In this document: in pieces, positions 17,196-25,810 of the stretch
Layout: every line of letters begins with the position of its first letter
Position numbering within the stretch: position 1 is the stretch's first letter
Assembly: GCA_015493225.1 (NCBI GenBank)
Contig: WGDO01000007.1
Span: 1 to 41,486 of the forward strand
Length of the DNA stretch: 41,486 bases
Reading direction: 5' to 3'
DNA from: Patescibacteria group bacterium
Lineage (GTDB): Bacteria > Patescibacteriota > Minisyncoccia > Moranbacterales > DUUL01
Made by a program: the position numbers and the translations under genes
Notes under the pieces: model-generated
The model's database searches: none
Told to the model about the DNA's origin: nothing
What the model saw: the letters and a program-made list of their open reading frames with translations, nothing else

Positions 17196-18533
17196 TTATT
17201 TCTCATACTGCTTCGCATAACGCAACACCTTATCACAATACCATTGATGACTTCCTCCTAAATAACGCATCGCCGCTCGACACTCTCCTTTTTTAGACCT
17301 AGCTCCATCGTTAGCCAGTTTTAGAGCCATCGCCATTACTCCATCACTCAAATTCCAAGGATCAGGATGTTTATGCCCAGTAACAGCAGTAATTTTATTT
17401 TTATATCCCATCCAAGTATCCGACATAAATTGAGCCACTCCCATCGCTCCACCAGTACCTTTGTAGCCAGACGGAGGACAAGACACTTTCATTTTTTTAT
17501 AATTATGTCCGGTCTCTTTAGTAATTTGTTTAAATAACGTCTTACGATAACTATTCATCCGACTACTCTTATAATTACAACCACCAGTATATCTACCCAA
17601 ATTAGTTTCCACCGTTAACATTCCCAAAATAAAAGCTCTTCTAACTCCAGTCGCCTTACTAGCAAATTTAGCAGCCACCTTAATATCATTGGTATTATAA
17701 CTCTTACCTAATAAAGACGAAATAGTTGATTGTAGCGCAGCCATTTCTTTTTCAATCTCTTTAATCTCTGCATCCTGTTCAGAAACTTTTTTTTGAGCAC
17801 CATTATACTGCCAACTTTTTTTAACTTTTTCTTTATTCAGAGTCTTTTTCTGGTCGGTTAAAACCTCCCGGGCTTCGCTAGCCTCTTTTTTCTGCTCATT
17901 TAATTCTCGTTTTTTTTCCTTCAGAACATCCATCTGAGTTAAAATATTCTTTTGCAATTCTTGTAATAAATCCTCATTACGAATGTATTCATCCATACTC
18001 CTCTTATTATTAAGCATAATAAGTTGTAATTCCAAATTTTCCTTATTAATACGCCTAACAATAGTAGCTAGATTTTTTTTATGATTATCTATTTTTTCCT
18101 CCTGTTTTTTAATGTCATCATTAATTTTATCCAATTCTGCTTGAGTACGCGAAACCTTTTTTTCAAGAACACTAATATTCCCCAAAATATTATTCAAACT
18201 ACTTTTAATAGTTCCAGCCTCATTAACATATTTTTCCTTAACTGCTTCTTTTTTCTTTTTTTGTTTATTAAGTTTATCTAACTTTTTTTGTTTGTCTTTA
18301 GCTTCGTCAGCCGCTTTTTGACGTTCTTCTTCCAATTTTTGTTTTTCAGCATCTGTTAATTGCGGGTTACTATTGCTACTAGCCCAAACAACTGAACGAA
18401 AATTAGAAATCGGTCCTGTAATGGTATTTGAAAATAACCCCATAAAAACTGGAAAAACAAAAACAATCACCAAGGTCATAATAATGACGGTAATTGTTTT
18501 TGTTAAAAATGTAAATTTTGTTTTATTTTGCAT
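17196..18533 (-). CDS. Exported coiled-coil lytic transglycosylase (SLT domain)
   Basis: A 445-aa protein. An N-terminal signal/anchor helix (TVIIMTLVIVFVFPVFMGLF) is followed by a long Lys/Glu-rich coiled coil from about 60 to 280, like the N-terminal part of EnvC/PcsB-type wall hydrolases. The C-terminal 165 residues form an SLT lysozyme-like domain: LGMLTVETNLGRY carries the likely catalytic Glu near 307, and GAMGVAQFMSDTW and a late AMRYLGG match other SLT motifs. It should cleave peptidoglycan glycan strands outside the membrane. The coiled coil plus SLT arrangement suggests regulated activity, perhaps at the divisome. It heads the minus-strand surface block, upstream of the TSP1-like and giant proteins, and could remodel wall for their export. 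Confidence 0.85.
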   Translation of the reverse strand: MQNKTKFTFLTKTITVIIMTLVIVFVFPVFMGLFSNTITGPISNFRSVVWASSNSNPQLTDAEKQKLEEERQKAADEAKDKQKKLDKLNKQKKKKEAVKEKYVNEAGTIKSSLNNILGNISVLEKKVSRTQAELDKINDDIKKQEEKIDNHKKNLATIVRRINKENLELQLIMLNNKRSMDEYIRNEDLLQELQKNILTQMDVLKEKKRELNEQKKEASEAREVLTDQKKTLNKEKVKKSWQYNGAQKKVSEQDAEIKEIEKEMAALQSTISSLLGKSYNTNDIKVAAKFASKATGVRRAFILGMLTVETNLGRYTGGCNYKSSRMNSYRKTLFKQITKETGHNYKKMKVSCPPSGYKGTGGAMGVAQFMSDTWMGYKNKITAVTGHKHPDPWNLSDGVMAMALKLANDGARSKKGECRAAMRYLGGSHQWYCDKVLRYAKQYEK

Positions 18534-18671
18534 CCTTTAGAGTTTTACAATCCACTGTTCATTATTTCTATAAACTAAATTGACATTTGAAAAATAAAGA
18601 TGAGATTAAAACAATTTTAATTTGTAATTTGTAAATTTTAATTCAATGCTCAATCTTTAATTTTAAATGCT

Positions 18672-19046
18672 TTAAACTTTTTTCTTCTTATTATTTAGAG
18701 TAGCAGTTATCTTTCCAAATATTAGTGTAAATTCGTGACATTCTTGCCATAATTCTCTAGCTTCTTTTTTAATTTCTGGAGCACTTTCACTAATCATCCT
18801 TAGCCAATGTTTTGTTTCTCTAGCTTCTTTCTGACAAATATGAATTTTATTTCTAAAATCTTTTTTTGAACTAGCTCCATTAGCTTCACAGTAATTAGCA
18901 CCAATACTAGTAGATGATCTAACTAGCTGGTTTATAATTGACTTATTGATTGTGTCCTGTTTTACTCTCCTACACAACTTTACAACATTCCCTCCAAATT
19001 TAGAAGTTCTTTCTTCTAAATCAAACCGTTTATCAATTTCAGTCAT
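18672..19046 (-). CDS. Four helix bundle protein (paralogue 2)
   Basis: A 124-aa protein with RFDLEERTSKFGGNVVKLCRRV, IINQLVRSSTSIGANYCEANGASS and KIHICQKEARETKHWLRMI, the same three signature segments as the protein at 3886-4278. The two copies are clearly diverged, so this is not a recent duplication. It sits between AT-rich repeat copies, downstream of rplY and followed by the lytic transglycosylase gene, on the same strand. The family's cellular role is unknown. Its spread within repeat-bordered spacers fits an accessory gene. Confidence 0.85.
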   Translation of the reverse strand: MTEIDKRFDLEERTSKFGGNVVKLCRRVKQDTINKSIINQLVRSSTSIGANYCEANGASSKKDFRNKIHICQKEARETKHWLRMISESAPEIKKEARELWQECHEFTLIFGKITATLNNKKKKV

Positions 19047-19065
19047 TTTGATAATTTAAAATTTG

Positions 19066-19113
19066 ATTATTTAAAATTGAATTAAAATTTACAAATTACA
19101 AATTAAAATTTAG
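19066..19113. repeat. AT-rich dispersed repeat (aaatttacaaattacaaatt)
   Basis: attaaaatttacaaattacaaattaaaattta recurs nearly unchanged at about 5620-5655, here, and at about 21518-21550, with shorter forms at 18610-18640 and 21378-21412. All copies sit just outside gene ends and may mark a repeat family or processing site. Confidence 0.5.
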
Positions 19114-19121
19114 ATACTGCT

Positions 19122-19799
19122 CTATTCCCCCTCACCAGGCTTAGCTCCCTCTCCCTTTTTATCATCCCCATTTTCTTCTCCTTCCTCGACCTTCTCTTCC
19201 ATTCCCTCTACCTGAGAAATATCTCCTTCAACTTCTTCGTCCAATTTATCCATTTCAGCTTGAGTTCGTGGTGGAGTTACCAAAGCCACAACTGTGTCCT
19301 CCTCTATCAATACTTCAATAGTATCAGGAATACCTAAATCTTTAACGTAAATATGATCTTCAAAAGTTTTCAATAAGGAAATATCGACATCAACATGTCC
19401 AATCAGATTACCTGGCAAACATTTAATTGGTAATTTATCCAAACTCTTCACAAAGGTTCCGCCCAGCTCTTTAACTGCTGGAGCAATACCCTTAAATAAT
19501 AATTCTATATCCGTTTCAATCTTTTCATCCATTCTAACCTGATAAAAATCAATATGCAAAAAATCACCAGTTATAGGATGCAATTGAATATCATGAATAA
19601 GAACTGATCTAAGTTCTTCTCCAAATTTTAAATTAACCAATGTACTTTCTCCAGCCTCTTTAAATACTTTAGCAAATTTCTTTTTATTAACCCAAAGATT
19701 TTCATTTTTAATTCCTCGACCATACAAAACAGCCGGGATTTCATCATTTTTTACTTCCTTTAATTGTCTAACTTCTGTTTCTAATACGCTTTTTGACAT
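19122..19799 (-). CDS. rplY: 50S ribosomal protein bL25 (CTC form)
   Basis: A 225-aa protein. The N-terminal bL25 domain (1-90) includes EIPAVLYGRGIKNENLWV and DIQLHPITGDFLHIDFYQV, the standard motif of the 5S rRNA-binding domain. A TL5/CTC C-terminal beta domain follows (about 95-185). The last 40 residues form an acidic Glu/Gly/Lys tail typical of long bL25 proteins. It binds 5S rRNA in the large subunit. The gene follows a zinc ribbon gene on the same strand with about 60 bp between them. Confidence 0.93.
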   Translation of the reverse strand: MSKSVLETEVRQLKEVKNDEIPAVLYGRGIKNENLWVNKKKFAKVFKEAGESTLVNLKFGEELRSVLIHDIQLHPITGDFLHIDFYQVRMDEKIETDIELLFKGIAPAVKELGGTFVKSLDKLPIKCLPGNLIGHVDVDISLLKTFEDHIYVKDLGIPDTIEVLIEEDTVVALVTPPRTQAEMDKLDEEVEGDISQVEGMEEKVEEGEENGDDKKGEGAKPGEGE

Positions 19800-19859
19800 A
19801 ACTACTTAATTAAATTTTTATAAACTAGTTTGCTTAAATAATATCGAAATGCTTCAAAA

Positions 19860-20165
19860 TTATTTAAGCAAACTGGTGTAAACACTTAAAACATCGTCCA
19901 CAGTCAACGGCTGTTTATGAAAAGATTTACTTACTTCTTCATAATTACAATCCGTTAAAGTCTCTACTGAAACCAACCGCTTAACATTATTATTATAATC
20001 AGACTGACTACCAGCAATTGCTGATAAAAAAGCACTCTGACAATGAGGACATTTATTATAGACAATAATTGCTCCATTTCTTTTAGAAACAATTTTTCCA
20101 GTATACCAAAAACGCTGTTTTTTGCAAACTGGACAATGTAAATTTGTATCTACTCTTTTATCCAT
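19860..20165 (-). CDS. Small zinc ribbon protein
   Basis: A 101-aa protein with CPVCKKQRFWYTGKI at 11-25 and CPHC at 39-42, an N-terminal four-Cys zinc ribbon. The tail includes LTVDDVLSVYTSLLK, a short amphipathic helix. No family name is evident. Similar small zinc ribbon proteins are common near ribosome or cell-wall genes in CPR genomes. It lies between rodA and rplY, all on the minus strand with small gaps, so cotranscription with rodA is likely. Confidence 0.65.
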   Translation of the reverse strand: MDKRVDTNLHCPVCKKQRFWYTGKIVSKRNGAIIVYNKCPHCQSAFLSAIAGSQSDYNNNVKRLVSVETLTDCNYEEVSKSFHKQPLTVDDVLSVYTSLLK

Positions 20166-20220
20166 AATGTTATTATTAGACTATTACTAGTTTATCATTT
20201 AAGCTGAAAATTGTCAATAA

Positions 20221-21303
20221 TCACCTCCTCAACCAAACGTTCTGTCCAATACCCATCAAAATCATTATGGTTAACAAAAAACTTCCTCCGTAACTTAGAA
20301 AAGGTAAAGACAATCCAGCTACCGGCATAATACCAAGATTCATTCCAATATTAATTAATATTTGAAAAAATAATAAACCAGCCACCCCACCAATAATAAG
20401 TTGTCCAAAACGGTCTTTGGAAGATTCAATTATTGTCTTAAAACGCCAAAAAATTATTCCAAAAAATAGCAAAATCAATCCCGCGCCCAGTAAACCACTC
20501 TCTTCGGCAATAGTGGCAAAAATAAAATCAGTATGTCTTTCTGGAATAAAATTTAACTGACTTTGTGACCCATGCCCAATACCTTTTCCAACTAAATCAC
20601 CAGAACCAATAGCAATCATAGCTTGATTAACATTGTAACCACTACCCAGAGCATCTTGACTAGGGTTTAAAAAACTAATGATTCTCTGTTTTTGATAATC
20701 ATGCAACACTGAAAACCACCCCAAAGCTCCAATTAAAATTCCACTCATTAACAATACCGTTACTTGTTTAAAATTTAAACCAGCCAAAAATACCATACTC
20801 AACCAAATAGCCATCAAAACCATAGCCGACCCCATATCAGGTTGCAAAATAACTAAAAAAATTGGTGGTAGAGCATAAATAAAAGACACAAAAAGGTCTT
20901 TCCATGATAAATTTTTTGATTGAACCTGTGAAAAATATTTTGCTAACAATAAAATAAGAGCTATTTTTACAAATTCCACTGGCTGAAAATTTAAAAAACC
21001 AAATTTAAACCAACTAATAGCGCCATTACTAGTTTTACCAATTAAAAATATTAACAATAACAAACCAATGCTAGTCACATAAAATATACTAGTATAATTT
21101 CGCCAGATACGATAATCGGTAAAACTAAAAACAAAAAAGACAATCAAAGCCACGCCAGCAAAAATTAATTGTTTATCAAAAATATTAAAAGAATTTATTG
21201 CACTATTGATGGATAAGGAATAAATTGCCAATAAACCAGTAGCCAATAATAATATCATAGGCATAATCAACAACCAATCTAATTTTGAAATATATTTCAA
21301 CAT
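20221..21303 (-). CDS. rodA: Rod shape-determining SEDS protein RodA
   Basis: A 360-aa polytopic protein of the SEDS family (RodA/FtsW/SpoVE), which polymerises lipid II into glycan strands with a partner class B PBP. About ten TM helices are visible. Diagnostic motifs include the extracytoplasmic loop GSGDLVGKGIGHGSQSQLNF, then PERHTDFIFATIAEESGLLG, and the C-terminal MPVAGLSLPFLSYGGSFLL. Length and the short N-terminus favour RodA over FtsW. With mltG and murD downstream in the window, it forms a loose cell wall group. No mreB or PBP2 gene is adjacent. Confidence 0.92.
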   Translation of the reverse strand: MLKYISKLDWLLIMPMILLLATGLLAIYSLSINSAINSFNIFDKQLIFAGVALIVFFVFSFTDYRIWRNYTSIFYVTSIGLLLLIFLIGKTSNGAISWFKFGFLNFQPVEFVKIALILLLAKYFSQVQSKNLSWKDLFVSFIYALPPIFLVILQPDMGSAMVLMAIWLSMVFLAGLNFKQVTVLLMSGILIGALGWFSVLHDYQKQRIISFLNPSQDALGSGYNVNQAMIAIGSGDLVGKGIGHGSQSQLNFIPERHTDFIFATIAEESGLLGAGLILLFFGIIFWRFKTIIESSKDRFGQLIIGGVAGLLFFQILINIGMNLGIMPVAGLSLPFLSYGGSFLLTIMILMGIGQNVWLRR

Positions 21304-21558
21304 AGCTTAAAAACAAATATTAAAGCTGGTCATTATCGACCATCTATTAATTTTTACCACACCTCTTAACTCACGACAGTTAAATTTTAATTTGTAAATT
21401 TTAAATTTTAATTCAAGATCAATTGTATAAATTTTAAACAAACAAACATCAAGTTATTAAATTCTTTATTGTTATTTATATTTTATTTTAATCATTTAAA
21501 ATTGAGTATTTAAAATTTAATTAAAATTTACAAATTACAAATTAAAATTAATTAATAT
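21304..21558. repeat. AT-rich spacer with repeat copies
   Basis: 255 bp between rodA and mltG without a supported gene. It contains taaattttaatttgtaaattttaaattttaattc (21378-21415) and a copy of the aaatttacaaattacaaattaaaatt repeat (about 21518-21550). Confidence 0.45.
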
Positions 21559-22602
21559 CTACAACCCATGCTCCACCCTATTCCTCCTATGCCCCTCCAA
21601 CGTTTTAGCAAAAAAAGTCTCTCCCGTCTTAGCATCATTTAAAAAATAAAAATAATCTGTTTCCCGTGGATGAACTGTAGCCAAAATAGCCTCTTGGCCC
21701 GGATTACAAATCGGACCCGGTGGCAATCCATTATTTTTATAAGTGTTATATGGAGAGTTTGTTTCTATTTCATCTTGATAATATTTCACTTTATCTGTTT
21801 TTAAAATATAAGCCAGGGTAGCATCGCTCTGCAAAGGGTGTTGCACGTTAAACCTATTCCAAAATATTCCAGCAATAATTGGTCGGTCTTTATCTTCCCG
21901 CGCCTCTCTTTCCACAATGGAAGCCATGGTCATAATTTCATGCAAACTTTTATTTTGATTTTTAATCTCCCTCCGTAAATCTTCACTCACTTTCTTATCG
22001 AAATTATTTAAAAACTTACTCAGTAAAGTTGCTCCCGTATCTTTCTTAGCTATGAAATAAGTATCTGGAAATAAATACCCCTCCAAATCTAACCCCGAAG
22101 GAATCTCCTTGATAAAATCATACTTCTTGCTAAATCTATCACAGGCACACTCAGGTTCATTCAAGCATTGACACTTAACTAATTTTTTAAACTCAGGAGC
22201 AAGCTTCGGTTTTTTCTCTTCTAATAGTTTTATTATTTTATCATTAGTAAAACCCTCCGGCACTACCAACTTAACAATATCAGATTTAACTTTACCTTTA
22301 GAAAATTTATCCACCATTTCCGGAATAGTCATATCTTTGGCAATTTCATAGGTTCCCGCTTGCAACTTACTATCCATCTTTGTTCGCCAAACATAATACC
22401 AAAAGTAATACTTGCTCTTGACCAATTTTGCTTTGGCCATATTTTCACCAACCTGGGTAGAACCATCACCCTTATTAATTACAAAATCTTGTGAAACATT
22501 ATTGTTTTTATCAACAACTCCTTCATAGGCCTCTTTATTAATTTTGGCATAAACCCCCAAAAACACCAAAAACCCAATCAAGATAAATATTACTTTTTTC
22601 AT
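21559..22602 (-). CDS. mltG: Endolytic peptidoglycan transglycosylase MltG (YceG-like)
   Basis: A 347-aa protein with an N-terminal TM anchor (KKVIFILIGFLVFLGVYA), a LysM-like region containing LQAGTYEIAKDMTIPEMVDK, and the YceG catalytic domain. Family motifs are LEGYLFPDTYFIAKK, MASIVEREAREDKDRPIIAG (whose IVE glutamate is the likely catalytic residue), LQSDATLAYIL, SPYNTYKNNGLPPGPICNPG and the final FAKTLEGHRRN. MltG cuts nascent glycan strands at the membrane and sets their length. An unusual Cys-rich insertion, CQCLNEPECACD, occurs near residues 144-155 and might form disulfides or bind metal outside the membrane. Confidence 0.94.
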   Translation of the reverse strand: MKKVIFILIGFLVFLGVYAKINKEAYEGVVDKNNNVSQDFVINKGDGSTQVGENMAKAKLVKSKYYFWYYVWRTKMDSKLQAGTYEIAKDMTIPEMVDKFSKGKVKSDIVKLVVPEGFTNDKIIKLLEEKKPKLAPEFKKLVKCQCLNEPECACDRFSKKYDFIKEIPSGLDLEGYLFPDTYFIAKKDTGATLLSKFLNNFDKKVSEDLRREIKNQNKSLHEIMTMASIVEREAREDKDRPIIAGIFWNRFNVQHPLQSDATLAYILKTDKVKYYQDEIETNSPYNTYKNNGLPPGPICNPGQEAILATVHPRETDYFYFLNDAKTGETFFAKTLEGHRRNRVEHGL

Positions 22603-22732
22603 TTGTTTAATTTGTTTAAAATTATCCTTCTTTCCTCTTTAATATGCTTTAATGATTTACTGCTAACTTTATAGCTATTTTAAAATATAAATTTACTTTT
22701 TATTTTAAATATTGATCATTGAAATTTGAGAT

Positions 22733-22776
22733 TTGAGATTTGTTTGTATCTTGTATCTTGTATCTTGTGTCTTGTT
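22733..22776. repeat. Tandem tgtatcttg repeat
   Basis: ttgtttgtatcttgtatcttgtatcttgtgtcttgt carries four near-perfect 9-bp units (tgtatct). Related words occur at 2180-2240 and 4340-4375, and the complement at 2095-2115 and 3800-3815. Confidence 0.5.
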
Positions 22777-22830
22777 ACTTATTACTTATATTCCGCAATT
22801 TACATCCTTATGTCTTAAAAATTACATCCC

Positions 22831-24345
22831 TTATTTACTGTTCACCGTCCTCCTAAACTGTCTCCCCCGATCAAATTCATTATCAAACAAACCAAAACTA
22901 GCACAACCAGGTGATAATAATAATACATTTTCAGTAATTACTCCTAAATTTTCCGACACCTCTTCATTTACTTGATTATATCTCTCAATTTCTTCCATTG
23001 ATTTTTCTACAGCTTCTTTCATCTTATCAACAACAGTAACCACTTTTTTTTCTCGTCCCATTTTTTTTAATAAAGATAACAACTCCTCAGTAGCTTCCCC
23101 TTTCAGTAAAACGACTTTTTTCACTTCATCCGTTTTGGCAATTTTTTCTGCCAAAGAAGTCATATCCAAATTTTTACTGGAACCACCAGCTATTAAAAAT
23201 ATATTAGTTCCCACTGCTCTATTTAAAAAAGCATCAATTCCTGCCACAGCTGACTCTGGAGTGGTAGCCGCCGAATCATTATAGGCTTTAAATAATTTAT
23301 CTTCCCTAACCAGTTCTAAACGATGTGGCACTCCCTTAAAATTAATTATCGCCTTTTTAATAGTTTTAATTGGAATTTTTAAACGCAAAGCCAAGGCCAC
23401 CGCTGCCATCACGTTATAAATATTATGCCGACCCAAAATTTTTAATTTATCCACCGAACAAATCACCCCGTCGACGCTATCTAAGCGATATTTAATTTTA
23501 TCATCTTCCAAATAAACATCTTGAATAATAGAATACTTATCTTTCATTGAATAATATGAAATTGCCGCTTTAGTTTGATCAGCAAATTCTCTCACCTCTT
23601 TATTATCATAATTCAAAACAGCCAAATTATTTTTCTTTTGATATTTGACAATTGCTAATTTATCCTGAATATACCCCTTCATGGTTTTATAATAATTTAA
23701 ATGATCAGGGTAAATATTTGTTACCACCGCATAACGAGGACTTATTTTATGTCGACGCAAAGCCGATAATCGCCAAGAAGATAACTCAAAAATAACATAG
23801 GTTTTTTTACCTATCAACTTCAATCTATCCATCACTCCAGTTTGACTGGTACCAACCATCACTACTTTTTTTCCAGCTCTTTTCAAGATCGCTTCAATAA
23901 GATAAGAAGTTGTTGTCTTCCCCTTAGTTCCAGTTATACCAATTATTTTTTTAGAGGGACACAATTTAAAAAACAAGCTGGAATCCATTTCAACCTTAAT
24001 ATGATTTTTCTTAGCACGCTTAATGTAAGTATTAGTCCAAGGTACAGCTGGATTTTTAACAACCATACTTGCCGAACGAAAATCATCGAGTCTATGCCTC
24101 CCAACAATTAATTTGACCTTTTTATTTTTGATTAATTTTTCCAATTTTTTAATAGAGCTGGCCAAAGTTTCTTTAGTCTTTTTATCCGTAGCAACCACCC
24201 GAGCACCCTGTTGCACCAACCATTTAATCATCGAAACTCCTCCACCATGAAGACCAATGCCCATTACGACCACCTTTTTATTTTTTAAATTTATCTTCCG
24301 ACGAATTTTTTTAATTGTAAAAATCTTTTTGAAAAAGTCTAACAT
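22831..24345 (-). CDS. murD: UDP-N-acetylmuramoylalanine-D-glutamate ligase
   Basis: A 504-aa Mur ligase. The N-terminal Rossmann-like domain (VVVMGIGLHGGGVSMIKWL) replaces the usual G.G.SG loop. The ATP-binding P-loop is GITGTKGKTTTSYLIEAIL near 135-152. The central domain has VVTNIYPDHLNYY and LGRHNIYNVMAAVALAL, and the C-terminal domain has KGVPHRLELVRE and AYNDSAATTPESA. It adds D-Glu to UDP-MurNAc-L-Ala in cytoplasmic wall precursor synthesis. The protein is about 50 residues longer than typical MurD because of a basic N-terminal extension and a longer linker in the C-terminal domain. The DSAATTP motif and the single-amino-acid ligase architecture support MurD over MurC/E/F. Confidence 0.9.
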   Translation of the reverse strand: MLDFFKKIFTIKKIRRKINLKNKKVVVMGIGLHGGGVSMIKWLVQQGARVVATDKKTKETLASSIKKLEKLIKNKKVKLIVGRHRLDDFRSASMVVKNPAVPWTNTYIKRAKKNHIKVEMDSSLFFKLCPSKKIIGITGTKGKTTTSYLIEAILKRAGKKVVMVGTSQTGVMDRLKLIGKKTYVIFELSSWRLSALRRHKISPRYAVVTNIYPDHLNYYKTMKGYIQDKLAIVKYQKKNNLAVLNYDNKEVREFADQTKAAISYYSMKDKYSIIQDVYLEDDKIKYRLDSVDGVICSVDKLKILGRHNIYNVMAAVALALRLKIPIKTIKKAIINFKGVPHRLELVREDKLFKAYNDSAATTPESAVAGIDAFLNRAVGTNIFLIAGGSSKNLDMTSLAEKIAKTDEVKKVVLLKGEATEELLSLLKKMGREKKVVTVVDKMKEAVEKSMEEIERYNQVNEEVSENLGVITENVLLLSPGCASFGLFDNEFDRGRQFRRTVNSK

Positions 24346-24378
24346 TTTGATTTAGCTTATTATTAATTCAAGCCTATT

Positions 24379-24467
24379 CCCTAGCTTCCCCCTTTTTTAA
24401 AGGGGGGATTGAGGGGGGATTTCCCTAGCTTCCCCCCTTTGGCAAAGGGGGGATTGAGAGGGGATTT
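24379..24467 (+). repeat. Two tandem copies of the C/G-rich palindromic repeat
   Basis: The 378-bp gap upstream of murD holds two head-to-tail copies (24379-24422 and 24423-24467) of ccctagcttcccccttt(n)aaaggggggattgag.ggggattt. The rest is AT-rich, with the words aatttaaattcaatttaaaat and a short GC-rich inverted stretch, cagccccaggctgacc. No gene is supported. Confidence 0.7.
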
Positions 24468-24723
24468 TAAGAATTTAAAATTTGAAATTTTTCAGCCCCA
24501 GGCTGACCAGCTTTGGGCCGGCAATTTAAATTCAATTTAAAATACTTTAATTTAAAAACTACTAGATACAAATTAAATACATCCCCTTTAAAACAGATTA
24601 TAAAATATACAGATAAATTAAAAATTCAAACATTAAAAATTGAATTTAAATTTTAAATTTTAAATTTTAAAACGACGCAAGTCCTTAGTTTCGTTAAAAT
24701 ATAAACAAAGTAAATTTTTAATT

Positions 24724-25740
24724 CTATATTTTCCCCACCAACATTCCCAACTCCACCAACCTATTACTATATCCCCACTCATTATCATACCAAGCAACAA
24801 CTTTTACCAAATTACCGTCCACAACTTTAGTTAAATCACTTTGGACAATAGAAGAATGTGGGTTACCAATTATATCATGAGTCACCAAGGGCTCATCAGT
24901 AACTTCCAAAATACCTTGCAAATCAGTCTGAGAAAATTCTCGACAAGCTTGATTAATTTCCTCTATGGTAACATCTCTTTTTAATACAGCAACCACATCA
25001 CTAATGGAACCAACCAAAGTTGGTATTCGAAAGGCCATTCCATCAAACCTATTCTCTAATTCTGGCAGAGCTTTAGTGGTGGCAATAGCCGCTCCGGTGG
25101 AAGCCGGCACTACATTCTGAGCAGCTGCTCTACCTCGACGAGGGTCTTTTTTACTAGCTCCATCCACCAAATTTTGAGTAGAAGTATAACTATGAATAGT
25201 AGACATTAAAGATTTTTCTACCCCAAAAGAGTCATTTAAAACTTTCATCACCGGAGCAATACAATTAGTAGTACAAGAAGCATTGGAAATAATATTATTT
25301 TCGGCTGTAATAGTATTATCATTCACACCCAAAACAACTGTTTTAATTGCTTCGTCCTTAGTCGGAGCAGAAATTACTACCTTTTTAGCTCCAGCCTTTA
25401 AATGCCCTCCAGCTCCTTCACTGTCTCGAAAAAATCCAGTACATTCCAAGACCACATCAACACCTAATTCTCCCCAGGGTAATTTTTCTGGTTCTCGATT
25501 AGCGTAAACTTTTATCTCCTGTCCGTCAATAATCAATAAATTATATTCTTCCTCAGGAAGCTCCTTTACCAACACCTCTTTATTATACACCCCGTAGGCC
25601 GTATCATATTTTAAAAGATAGGCCAAAGTATTAATATCACCCAAATCATTAATCGCTACCACTTCCACACCTTCTTTTTCCAAAGCGATTTTTAAACTTG
25701 GCCGACCGATACGACCAAAACCATTAATTGCTAATTTCAT
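24724..25740 (-). CDS. gap: Glyceraldehyde-3-phosphate dehydrogenase
   Basis: A 338-aa protein, a standard type I GAPDH. The NAD-binding fold starts AINGFGRIGRPSLK with INDLGD after it, which favours NAD. The catalytic Cys lies in SNASCTTNCIAPVMKVL near residue 155. The catalytic His is in TIHSYTSTQNLVDG, and DPRRGRAAAQNVVPASTGAA and WYDNEWGYSNRLVEL complete the signature. It oxidises glyceraldehyde 3-phosphate to 1,3-bisphosphoglycerate. No other glycolytic gene is adjacent. A putative promoter with extended -10 lies 30-60 nt upstream. Confidence 0.96.
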   Translation of the reverse strand: MKLAINGFGRIGRPSLKIALEKEGVEVVAINDLGDINTLAYLLKYDTAYGVYNKEVLVKELPEEEYNLLIIDGQEIKVYANREPEKLPWGELGVDVVLECTGFFRDSEGAGGHLKAGAKKVVISAPTKDEAIKTVVLGVNDNTITAENNIISNASCTTNCIAPVMKVLNDSFGVEKSLMSTIHSYTSTQNLVDGASKKDPRRGRAAAQNVVPASTGAAIATTKALPELENRFDGMAFRIPTLVGSISDVVAVLKRDVTIEEINQACREFSQTDLQGILEVTDEPLVTHDIIGNPHSSIVQSDLTKVVDGNLVKVVAWYDNEWGYSNRLVELGMLVGKI

Positions 25741-25769
25741 TTTTTTATTTTAATTTTTAAGACACTACT

Positions 25770-25798
25770 ATTCTAACACATTCCTGATTAATTTCCAA
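25770..25798 (-). promoter_or_regulatory. Promoter of gap
   Basis: On the minus strand TTGGAA (25793-25798), a 17-nt spacer with TGTGT just before the -10, and TAGAAT (25770-25775). It lies about 30 nt upstream of the ATG at 25740. Confidence 0.5.
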
Positions 25799-25810
25799 TT
25801 AACGGATTTT

